DNA from: Bacteroidota bacterium | GTDB lineage: Bacteria; Bacteroidota; Bacteroidia; UBA8524 | Length of the DNA stretch: 8,012 nucleotides | Reading direction: 5' to 3' | Assembly (NCBI GenBank): GCA_003531115.1 | Contig: DQHT01000045.1 | Span: 4,931 to 12,942, forward strand | Shown here: positions 1-6,402 of the stretch, piece after piece | Layout: the number at the start of each line of letters is the position of its first letter | Numbering within the stretch: position 1 is the first letter of the stretch | The notes under the pieces: generated by a model | What the model was told of the DNA's origin: nothing | Seen by the model: only the letters and a program-made list of their open reading frames with translations | The model's database searches: none | Position numbers and translations under genes: made by a program

Positions 1-1245
1 CCGCCGCAAGACATTTTCCACGTCAATGATCGCATCATCCACCAAATCGCCGATCGCTATGGCCATGCCGCCTAAACTCATGGTATTGATGCTGAACCCC
101 AGCCACTTTAAGGTAAGAATGGCTACGATCAGTGAAATGGGTATGGCAACCAGCGAAATAGCCGTAGCCCTCCAGTTCATCAGGAACAAAAACAAAATGA
201 TGACCACAAAGGCGGTGCCTTCGAGAAGGGTTTTCTGGATGTTGCTGATGGATGCGTTGATGAAGTCGGCCTGCCGGAATATTTTCGTGTTAATGTGAAT
301 GTCTTTGGGCAGGTTGCTTTGCATTTCCAGCATCGCAGCATCAATTTTATCGGTCAGCTCCAGGGTGTTGGTGGCGGGCTGTTTCATTACCGTCATAACC
401 ACAGCCGGCTTTCCTTTTAATGAGGCGTCGCCGATTTTTAGTGAAGAGCCGATCTTGACTTCGGCTACATCTTCAATTTTAACCGGATTTCCATTGATCA
501 TTTTAACAACAGATTTTCCGATCTCGTTTATATCGCTTGTTCTCCCAATGCCCTTAACGATGTATTCATTGTTGTATTCGTTCATAAAACCCCCGGAAGA
601 GTTTCCATTCGATTGCCGGCTGGCTTCCAGCAGTTCGGTGAGGGAGACCTTGTAATAGCTCATCTTCTCAGGTGAGGCTAAAATCTGGTATTGTTTATAC
701 TCTCCTCCGATAACGATAACCTGCGATACGCCACCTAATGCCAGCAGCCTTGGTCTTACGGCCCAGTCGGCGAGTGTTCTGAGCTCCATTTGTGAGGTGC
801 TGTCGGCCGTTAAACTGATCAGCATGATCTCTCCCATGATCGACGATTGAGGTCCCATGGTCGGGTTACCTACCCCTTCCGGTAGTTTACTCGCAACGGC
901 ACTTATCTTCTCGCTGACGATCTGTCTTGCTTTAAAAATATCCGTATTCCATTCAAATTCTACCCATACGATAGAAATACCGGCTGAAGAAGAGGAACGC
1001 ACCCGGCGTACATTGGAGGCGCCATTTACCGAAGTTTCGATCGGGAAAGTCACCAGCTTCTCTACCTCTTCGGGAGCCATACCATGGGCTTCGGTGAGTA
1101 CGACAACAGTCGGTGCGGTCAGATCAGGAAATACATCCACTTCCATCCGGGTGGCTATGATCGTCCCGAATACGATCAGCAAAATACTGGCAACCACGAC
1201 GAACAGCCGGTTGTTCAGCGAAAAATGTATAATTTTATTCAGCAT
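1..1245 (-). CDS. CusA/CzcA-type heavy-metal efflux RND permease, N-terminal 415 residues (3' end cut by window edge)
   Basis: This is the inner-membrane proton-driven pump of a tripartite efflux system. It should take metal cations from periplasm or inner membrane and pass them to an adaptor and an outer-membrane channel. The reading frame is open from an ATG at 1245 to base 1. Visible parts are a first transmembrane helix (about 12-32), the large periplasmic porter loop (33-340), then helices at about 342-357, 362-380 and 385-405. The proton-relay segment GDLVDDAIIDVEN (399-411) aligns with the CusA region around Asp405 and Glu412, and matches the heavy-metal RND branch rather than the AcrB drug branch. 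The methionine or acidic residues that set metal choice lie outside the window, so the substrate (Cu/Ag or Zn/Co/Cd/Ni) cannot be decided. The start lies 11 nt after the adaptor gene's stop, so the two are probably co-transcribed. Confidence 0.93.
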   Translation of the reverse strand, partial: MLNKIIHFSLNNRLFVVVASILLIVFGTIIATRMEVDVFPDLTAPTVVVLTEAHGMAPEEVEKLVTFPIETSVNGASNVRRVRSSSSAGISIVWVEFEWNTDIFKARQIVSEKISAVASKLPEGVGNPTMGPQSSIMGEIMLISLTADSTSQMELRTLADWAVRPRLLALGGVSQVIVIGGEYKQYQILASPEKMSYYKVSLTELLEASRQSNGNSSGGFMNEYNNEYIVKGIGRTSDINEIGKSVVKMINGNPVKIEDVAEVKIGSSLKIGDASLKGKPAVVMTVMKQPATNTLELTDKIDAAMLEMQSNLPKDIHINTKIFRQADFINASISNIQKTLLEGTAFVVIILFLFLMNWRATAISLVAIPISLIVAILTLKWLGFSINTMSLGGMAIAIGDLVDDAIIDVENVLRR

Positions 1246-1256
1246 GACTTACCGTA

Positions 1257-2759
1257 TTAATGTTCATGTCCGTGAGCAGGTAAGGTCCCGGCTGCTGTAG
1301 CCAGTTTTATTTGATAGCCTCCTTTGCTCACCACCCGTTCTCCTTCACTGAGGCCCGATAATACCTGTACATTTACTCCGTCATGGGCGCCAAGTTTCAG
1401 TTCGCGTTTCTGAAAACGTTCTCCTCCCATTTGAACATAGACGAAAAAGTGGCCCTGTTCCTCGATCAGGGAAGAAAGCGGAATGAGCAATGCATCGGGA
1501 ATGGAAAAGGTTTTCAGGTAAACTTCCACCACCGACCCCGGAATCAGGTTCCCGATATTGTCGATTTCAAATGTCACGGGAATAAAGGGGGAATTTGGGG
1601 TTACACTTCTTCCATAAGAAACCACCTTGCCGTTCAGATCATGCGTATTATACACCTTTTGATCGTTGACAAAAGTGAAATTTGCCGAAGTTATAAGGGA
1701 CAGTTTATCAAAATATCGCTGAGAAACATTGGCCTGCAAAAGCAACTTCTTATTTTTTGAAAGGATAGCCAGGGGAGTTCCACTCTCTACCAGTTGTCCT
1801 TCGCTCACCAGGATATTCTTTACATAACCCGACATACCCGAAGTAATAAGCTGACCCTGGGCGGAATAGTTCTTTGAAATGGTGTTAAAAGCGACCTGGG
1901 CATTTTCAAAGCGTTGTTTGCTGTCGAGGAAGTCCTTTTCCGACACGATCTTATCCTTCACCAGTTCTTTGGCCCTGAGGTAATCTGTCTTGGCTTTTTC
2001 GTAGTTGATTTTGGCTTCGAGGTAGGTAGCATCAATATTTCCTTCGGTCAGATCTCCGGAGCTGATCACAAAAAGGCCGGTACCTGCATTTACTTCGGAG
2101 CCAACGATGGTTTTATTTCCTGAAAACAGCACAATGCCACGTCCTTTTGCCGTGATGATCATTTCATCTCCCGGGGCAGAGATAATTTGCCCGCTGGTTT
2201 TAATAATGCCGTTAAATGGTTGGCGTTTCACCAGGTGGTTGGCAAATTCTACCTTCCAGGCCTGTTCTTTCAGGTAGGTGATGTCGCTTCCTGCGGGTTC
2301 AGGAGCCTGATCGGCAATTGCAGCGTGCTCATCGGCATAAACTTTTACATTTTCAATGCTGATTCGCTCAGTAAAGTCCTTCCCCTTGATGTCGAAGAAA
2401 AGCGTTCCCGTTCCTGCCGTCTCAGGTTTTAATTCCAGGCGAAAAATGCCGGGAGAAGCCGGGGTATCCACCGTGTTTTTAATATCCGTGTTGTTTACCA
2501 CCAGGCTCACGGTAACAGTCGCCTCTGTCAAAGCCGTAAAACGCTCTCCCAGAACGGTTATGTGGGTGGCAAACTTTGAAATGTGTCCGACAACCAGGGG
2601 TTTGAACTCTACGAATATTTCGCAGGTATCCGAGTATAGGGTATAAGCCAGTGGATCCAAACCCCCATCATCATGCGTGTGTTCTTTTGAATCCTTACCG
2701 GAACATCCTATAAACAGCAACAGGGCCAAAGGAATGGCCAATACTAATTTGTTCATCAT
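1257..2759 (-). CDS. CusB-type periplasmic adaptor (membrane fusion) lipoprotein
   Basis: This protein links the RND pump to the outer-membrane channel. Numbering is from the ATG at 2759 (500 residues); a second ATG at 2756 is equally possible. The N-terminus is basic, then hydrophobic, ending in LFIGC, so Cys19 is the likely lipidation site. A beta-rich extension (about 34-150) contains EIFVEFKPLVVGHISKFATH, a block I associate with Bacteroidota heavy-metal adaptors. Next come the first lipoyl half (about 180-234), the alpha-helical hairpin (242-302, with EAKINYEKAKTDYLRAKELV), the second lipoyl half (303-334, with SGYVKNILVSEGQLVESG), the beta-barrel (336-416) and the membrane-proximal domain (417-489). 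The C-terminus is HGHEH, and EHTHDD follows the lipobox, so both ends could bind metal. A longer frame from 2807 adds 16 residues in front of the signal peptide and is unlikely. The gene lies 84 nt after the His-rich gene and 11 nt before the pump. Confidence 0.92.
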   Translation of the reverse strand: MMNKLVLAIPLALLLFIGCSGKDSKEHTHDDGGLDPLAYTLYSDTCEIFVEFKPLVVGHISKFATHITVLGERFTALTEATVTVSLVVNNTDIKNTVDTPASPGIFRLELKPETAGTGTLFFDIKGKDFTERISIENVKVYADEHAAIADQAPEPAGSDITYLKEQAWKVEFANHLVKRQPFNGIIKTSGQIISAPGDEMIITAKGRGIVLFSGNKTIVGSEVNAGTGLFVISSGDLTEGNIDATYLEAKINYEKAKTDYLRAKELVKDKIVSEKDFLDSKQRFENAQVAFNTISKNYSAQGQLITSGMSGYVKNILVSEGQLVESGTPLAILSKNKKLLLQANVSQRYFDKLSLITSANFTFVNDQKVYNTHDLNGKVVSYGRSVTPNSPFIPVTFEIDNIGNLIPGSVVEVYLKTFSIPDALLIPLSSLIEEQGHFFVYVQMGGERFQKRELKLGAHDGVNVQVLSGLSEGERVVSKGGYQIKLATAAGTLPAHGHEH

Positions 2760-2847
2760 TAAGCTTTTAAGTAAATAAATAAAACGGCGGCCTGCCGGAC
2801 ACAGCATACGACCGGAGACAGCTAATTTCCCTGAGGGAAAAAATTAG
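2760..2847 (-). other. Junction between His-rich gene and adaptor gene with two small stem-loops
   Basis: An imperfect palindrome spans 2822-2847 and includes the stop codon of the His-rich gene. Its core is TTTCCC-TGA-GGGAAA (2826-2840), and its outer arms carry a three-A bulge. Further downstream on the minus strand, a 4-bp GC stem (2794-2797 with 2785-2788, 5-nt loop) is followed directly by TTTTATTTATTT. The second element resembles a weak intrinsic terminator or attenuator that could lower adaptor and pump expression relative to the first gene. The stem is short, so this is tentative. Confidence 0.25.
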
Positions 2848-3248
2848 GAAAAGTAGAGTGGGGGTGCCCTTAAAGCAGAAGAAAGAAAAAGAGGGGGCTT
2901 ATAGGGAGGGTCGATCCATATACAATGGTCTAAAGCCCGGATCCTTAGCGGGGTTTCAGCTGTCAGCTCACCAAACTCCACCAGGCCCAAAACCTGTTTC
3001 ACGACTGTATTCCGGGAGTCGGGGTTCAGGAAAGAAAATCCATCCTCCGAATGAATGATAAAGGCAAAAGGGTCTTCTATCGGGTCACCATTTTCATCAT
3101 GGGTATGATGGTCTGGGTCCAGGTGCTGATGGCCGGTACCTGCATGTTCATGCGCTGCCTCGTCCCTGTGCTGATGAGGAATGAAGCTGTGTGCCAGGAG
3201 TATCCCATAGGCGGCGAACAAAAAAAAGAAGGCAACAAATCTTTTCAC
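2844..3248 (-). CDS. Small exported His-rich protein, probable periplasmic metal-binding accessory
   Basis: This is a 134-residue protein of unknown exact role. The start is GTG (3248-3246). No ATG is available upstream in frame before a TAG, and no Met occurs inside the protein. Residues 3-20 form a hydrophobic signal segment, followed by HSFIPHQHRDE. Nine of the residues between 25 and 50 are His, arranged as HxH and HHxH groups mixed with Asp/Glu, which suits binding of soft or borderline metal ions. The rest is a short folded part with one Cys (109) and a Pro-rich tail ending RAPPLYFS. Small proteins with an HSxxPHxH start and an R-x-PP tail are familiar from Bacteroidota metal-efflux loci. 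I cannot name the family with certainty. It is the first gene of the efflux operon, so a periplasmic chaperone or buffer delivering metal to the adaptor is the best inference. Confidence 0.8.
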   Translation of the reverse strand: MKRFVAFFFLFAAYGILLAHSFIPHQHRDEAAHEHAGTGHQHLDPDHHTHDENGDPIEDPFAFIIHSEDGFSFLNPDSRNTVVKQVLGLVEFGELTAETPLRIRALDHCIWIDPPYKPPLFLSSALRAPPLYFS

Positions 3249-3256
3249 GCTTCTTA

Positions 3257-3286
3257 CAAAGATAGAGGTTAGCTAAAGATTAACAA
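3257..3286 (-). promoter_or_regulatory. Bacteroidota-type promoter for the efflux operon
   Basis: On the minus strand GGTTG (3288-3284) is followed after 19 nt by TATCTTTG (3264-3257). This is an exact match to the Bacteroidota -7 consensus TAnnTTTG with a -33 TTG at the expected spacing. The -7 box ends 8 nt before the GTG start of the His-rich gene, so transcription should begin almost at the start codon and leave only a very short leader. Confidence 0.6.
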
Positions 3287-3345
3287 CCGCAATTTCAAGA
3301 CGAACTCCCTTCTTTTCTTCAGCGGAGCCCAATACGATCTGGTTT

Positions 3346-3398
3346 GCCATGAAGCGAACGACGCAGGAGTTCTGCTTCATGGCTTCATGGCTTCATGG
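3346..3398. repeat. Inverted repeat merging into three 8-bp tandem repeats in the divergent intergenic region
   Basis: GCCATGAAGC (3346-3355) is perfectly complementary to GCTTCATGGC (3374-3383), giving a 10-bp stem with an 18-nt loop. The right arm continues as three copies of GCTTCATG (3374-3381, 3382-3389, 3390-3397). The element lies between the divergent efflux and regulator genes, about 100 nt from each start. It could be an operator with several binding sites or a dispersed intergenic repeat. A related motif occurs at 6403-6414. There is no U-run, so it is not a classical terminator. Confidence 0.6.
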
Positions 3399-3513
3399 AA
3401 AAGTGTGAATTATGTAAGTTTTAACTAAAATAGTGTAACACCGACTTTTTTTAAAAAGCGTCCTTTCCACGGAAATCCTAAGACACGAAAAGCTGAAACT
3501 CTATATCAAATTC

Positions 3514-4071
3514 ATGGTTAGCGCACGCTGTAAAATCGTGGTTAAGGAAGAATTGAAAAAACTTGGATTGCATTATGTTTTTGTCGATTTGGGTGAAATC
3601 GAAATAATGGAAAAAATTTCCCCGGAGTTGCGTGAGAAATTAAAAGCTGCTTTGTTCCTCTCCGGACTGGAATTGATGGATGATAAAAAAGCCATGCTTA
3701 TTGAAAAAATAAGAACAGCGATCATCGAACTGGTGCATCATGAGGGAACCATTAAGGTCAATTTTTCGGATTATCTGAGTGAAAAGCTTCAGCATGATTA
3801 TACCTACCTGGCCAATCTGTTTTCAGAAGTGGAGGGTACCTCGATCGCGCAATTTCTGATCTCGCATAAAGTTGAGCGGATAAAGGAATTGATTATGTAC
3901 GGTGAGCTAAACATAACGGAAATTGCCTGGAAGATGGATTACAGTAGTGTTGCACATCTATCCAACCAGTTCAAAAAGGTTACCGGTCTGTCGCCTTCAC
4001 ACTTCAAAAACCTGAAGGACAAAAGACGAAGCCCCATTGAAGCAGTGGGGATGGCGAGCAGCATGAATTAG
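3514..4071 (+). CDS. Short AraC/XylS-family transcriptional regulator; true start possibly upstream at 3493 (CTG)
   Basis: This is a DNA-binding regulator of 185 residues from the ATG at 3514. The C-terminal two-thirds is an AraC-type double helix-turn-helix: KVNFSDYLSEKLQHDYTYLA forms the first helices and FSEVEGTSIAQFLISHKVER the first HTH. The second HTH runs through LNITEIAWKMDYSSVAHLSN and ends in the signature FKKVTGLSPSHFKNLK. No sugar-binding cupin is present. Instead the N-terminus (MVSARCKIVVKEELKKLGLH) resembles the small HMA-like fold of a Bacteroidota subgroup that begins about seven residues earlier. The upstream frame reads L-K-L-Y-I-K-F-M-V-S-A-R-C from a CTG at 3493 and stays open to a stop at 3436 with no ATG, GTG or TTG. 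The true start is therefore uncertain. The gene is divergent from the efflux operon and 29 nt ahead of the kinase. Control of either neighbour is inferred. Confidence 0.88.
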   Translation: MVSARCKIVVKEELKKLGLHYVFVDLGEIEIMEKISPELREKLKAALFLSGLELMDDKKAMLIEKIRTAIIELVHHEGTIKVNFSDYLSEKLQHDYTYLANLFSEVEGTSIAQFLISHKVERIKELIMYGELNITEIAWKMDYSSVAHLSNQFKKVTGLSPSHFKNLKDKRRSPIEAVGMASSMN

Positions 4072-4100
4072 CAGTCAGCTACACTAGACTTGACAAAATA

Positions 4101-5960
4101 ATGGCAAAAAAAATACGATCAGATAAAGAAGAATTGACACGTGTGCGTGCTGAACTTGCCCTTGCCCTCAAAGAGCTGGCCTTTCAAAAGGAAGAAAAAG
4201 GAAAGCGGGATCATAAGCTGAACGACGTGCTGATCAATGGCTCCGTGTATAAAGATGAACAGGGTAATGTAAATGGTGTTGTGGTTGTGGCAAGGGATAC
4301 CACCGATCAAAAAAGAATTGCCAGGGAATTAACAGAAGCAAAGAATTTTGCAGAGGTAGCAACGGGCATCGCTGAAGAGGCAAAAAGAAAGGCAGAAAGG
4401 GCAACGAAAATAGCCGAGGAGGCCACACGGACAGCGGAAGACGCCGTAAAAGCCAAACAGCAGTTTTTGTCGAATATGAGTCATGAGATCCGTACTCCGA
4501 TGAATGCGATCATCGGGTTTACGAAAGTGGTGCTAAAGACCGAACTGTCTGAAAAGCAAAGGGAATACTTAACAGCCATTAAAATAAGCGGGGATGCTTT
4601 AATAGTCCTGATCAACGACATATTAGACCTGGCAAAGGTGGATGCTGGCAAAATGTCCTTCGAGCAAAGGCCTTTTAAAATGGCCACATCCATATCGGCC
4701 ATGCTTCATCTCTTTGAGACAAAGATCCGGGAAAAGAATTTAGAGTTGGTAAAACTCTTTGACCCCAAAATCCCGAAAGTCTTGGTTGGCGACGCAGTGC
4801 GCCTGCACCAGATCATTTTAAATCTTGTAAGTAACGCCGTAAAATTTACCTCGAAAGGAAAGATCACGGTAAGCGTTCGTTTGTTGAGTGAAGATGAGGA
4901 ACAGGCAACCATTGAATTCGCCGTTTCAGATACAGGCATTGGCATAGCAGAAAATAAGATCGAAAAGATCTTTGAAAACTTCCAGCAGGCAACGAGCGGT
5001 ACTTCGAGGTTATTTGGCGGAACCGGACTGGGGCTTGCCATCGTTAAACACCTGGTTGAACCCCAGGGCGGAACACTAACGGTAAAAAGCAAGTTAGACC
5101 AGGGTTCTACCTTTAGTTTTGTCTTGAGTTTCGAAAAAACTGAAGCGGAAGCAGAGCAAGAACCGGAACTTGTTGAACTGGACACCGAAATTAAAAACAT
5201 AAAGGTATTGGTGGTTGAAGACATTGTGCTGAATCAACTGCTCATGAAGACCTTATTGGATGATTTCGGATTTGAACGGGATATCGCCTCCAACGGAAAG
5301 ATCGCCATTGAAAAATTGCAAACTAAGAACTACGATATCATTCTGATGGACTTGCAAATGCCTGAAATGAACGGATTTGAGGCTACAGAATATATCCGCA
5401 ACACGATGAATTTGAAAATTCCTATCATCGCTTTAACAGCCGATGTGACGACGGTTGACCTGGCCAAATGCAAAGCCGTCGGCATGAATGACTACCTCGC
5501 TAAACCGGTAGACGAAAGGGCTTTATACACGAAAATTATCAGCCTCTTAAAAAAGCCGGCAATAAAATTCAACGATCTGAAAGATCAAACGAGTACCCCT
5601 GAAAAAACAAGGTGCATCAACCTGGATTATTTAATACAGCGTACCAAGTCAGACACGGAGTTAATGAAGCAGATGATCGCGATCTACCTGGAGCAAACCC
5701 CAACCCTGATCACTGCCATGACGCAGAGTTTAACAGACAAAGATTGGAATTCATTGCAGGCAAGTGCGCATAAACTTATTCCTTCCTTTGCCATTATGGG
5801 AATAGACCGGCATTATGAAACGATAGCCAGGGAAATACAGGAAATTGCACGAACACAGGCCCATACAGAAAAACTGCCTGACCTGATCGAACAAATTGAA
5901 AAAGTATGTACGCAGGCATGTCAGGAATTAGAAGCAGCCTTACTAACAATGAGAAATTAG
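4101..5960 (+). CDS. Soluble hybrid histidine kinase: PAS remnant, coiled coil, HisKA-HATPase, REC, HPt
   Basis: This cytosolic phosphorelay kinase has 619 residues and no membrane segment. An N-terminal helix (1-37) is followed by only the last strands of a PAS domain (about 41-68, LINGSVYKDEQGNVNGVVVV), then RDTTDQKRIARELTEAK. Five alanine-rich heptads (84-118) lead into the HisKA domain, with the phospho-accepting His128 in SHEIRTP. The ATPase domain shows the N box (LNLVSNAVKF, Asn245), G1 DTGIGI (277-282), the F box (291-296) and G2 GGTGLGLAI (306-314). The receiver (about 367-485) has Glu373/Asp374, phospho-site Asp417, Thr446 and Lys468. The HPt domain (about 508-615) has His557 in ASAHKLIPSFAIMG; the usual Lys four residues after the Ala-Ser-Ala is Ile560. 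All catalytic residues are present, so the protein should be active. The phosphate path would be His128, Asp417, His557, then the receiver encoded next. Confidence 0.95.
   Translation: MAKKIRSDKEELTRVRAELALALKELAFQKEEKGKRDHKLNDVLINGSVYKDEQGNVNGVVVVARDTTDQKRIARELTEAKNFAEVATGIAEEAKRKAERATKIAEEATRTAEDAVKAKQQFLSNMSHEIRTPMNAIIGFTKVVLKTELSEKQREYLTAIKISGDALIVLINDILDLAKVDAGKMSFEQRPFKMATSISAMLHLFETKIREKNLELVKLFDPKIPKVLVGDAVRLHQIILNLVSNAVKFTSKGKITVSVRLLSEDEEQATIEFAVSDTGIGIAENKIEKIFENFQQATSGTSRLFGGTGLGLAIVKHLVEPQGGTLTVKSKLDQGSTFSFVLSFEKTEAEAEQEPELVELDTEIKNIKVLVVEDIVLNQLLMKTLLDDFGFERDIASNGKIAIEKLQTKNYDIILMDLQMPEMNGFEATEYIRNTMNLKIPIIALTADVTTVDLAKCKAVGMNDYLAKPVDERALYTKIISLLKKPAIKFNDLKDQTSTPEKTRCINLDYLIQRTKSDTELMKQMIAIYLEQTPTLITAMTQSLTDKDWNSLQASAHKLIPSFAIMGIDRHYETIAREIQEIARTQAHTEKLPDLIEQIEKVCTQACQELEAALLTMRN
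4350..4454 (+). repeat. Five 21-bp units encoding alanine-rich heptads of the kinase coiled coil
   Basis: Residues 84-118 of the kinase divide exactly into five heptads: AEVATGI, AEEAKRK, AERATKI, AEEATRT, AEDAVKA. Each starts with Ala-Glu and has Ala at position four. At DNA level these are five diverged 21-bp units. The block joins the PAS remnant to HisKA and should act as a signalling helix that sets the register of the dimer. Confidence 0.75.
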
Positions 5961-5963
5961 ATT

Positions 5964-6395
5964 ATGGAATTTGAAAAAATAAAACTCTTTCTGGTAGACG
6001 ATGATGCTTTGTTTCTAAAATCACTGGAAATAGAATTTCTACAGACTGCCGACTTCACTATTGAGACGTATGCAACAGGGGAGCTTTGTATTGCGCATTT
6101 GTCCAATAAGCCGGATGTGATCATTTTAGATTATCACCTGGATGGTATGGATAGAGATGCCATAAACGGGATCCAAACGCTCGATAAAATAAAAGCCATC
6201 GACCGGGAAATTCCGGTGATCATGTTGTCCTCACAGGATAATATTGATGTCGCTATAAGCTGTATGCATCACGAGGCTTTTGATTATGTGGTAAAAAGCG
6301 AAACCGCCTTTCTGCGTTTACAGAAAATCATTTCGACCATTTTTACTTATAAAAAGATGGAAAAGACTTTGAACTGGTATATGGAGAGGATGTGA
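5964..6395 (+). CDS. Receiver-only response regulator
   Basis: This 143-residue CheY-like protein has no output domain. The acidic pair Asp12/Asp13 lies in LFLVDDDALF, the phospho-acceptor is Asp56 in VIILDYHLDG, the switch Ser89 is in VIMLSSQD and the conserved Lys111 is in DYVVKSE. A small insertion (MDRDAINGI, 62-70) lengthens the loop after the phospho-site. The C-terminus (YKKMEKTLNWYMERM) is a short helix rather than a DNA-binding domain. In my recollection this length and ending are normal for a Bacteroidota receiver-only family, so it is not a truncation. The ATG lies 3 nt after the kinase stop, so translation is probably coupled. It is the obvious final acceptor of phosphate from His557 of the kinase HPt, acting through an unknown partner or as a phosphate sink. 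Confidence 0.93.
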   Translation: MEFEKIKLFLVDDDALFLKSLEIEFLQTADFTIETYATGELCIAHLSNKPDVIILDYHLDGMDRDAINGIQTLDKIKAIDREIPVIMLSSQDNIDVAISCMHHEAFDYVVKSETAFLRLQKIISTIFTYKKMEKTLNWYMERM

Positions 6396-6402
6396 GGGGC
6401 TT

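Noticed and set aside
26..1300. Three plus-strand open frames (about 90, 118 and 147 residues)
   Set aside because: They lie antisense to the continuous RND permease frame, have low-complexity Ser/Thr/Ile-rich translations and match no family.
1383..2646. Several plus-strand open frames of 69-125 residues
   Set aside because: They are antisense to the adaptor gene, whose full domain order is clear on the minus strand.
2760..2807. Upstream extension of the adaptor to the ATG at 2807
   Set aside because: It would put 16 residues including several Arg before the signal peptide; the ATG pair at 2759/2756 gives a proper lipoprotein start.
2858..3272. Plus-strand frames opposite the His-rich gene
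   Set aside because: Their translations are shadows of the His-rich coding strand, which has a signal segment and promoter in support.
3346..3383. Intrinsic terminator at the divergent intergenic inverted repeat
   Set aside because: There is no U-run on either side, and it lies between two gene starts, where no terminator is needed.
3374..3397. Tandem repeats as a CRISPR array
   Set aside because: The units are 8 bp with no spacers, and no cas genes are present.
4706..5224. 172-residue minus-strand open frame
   Set aside because: It is antisense to the kinase ATPase and receiver domains, Ser-rich, and has no recognisable domain.
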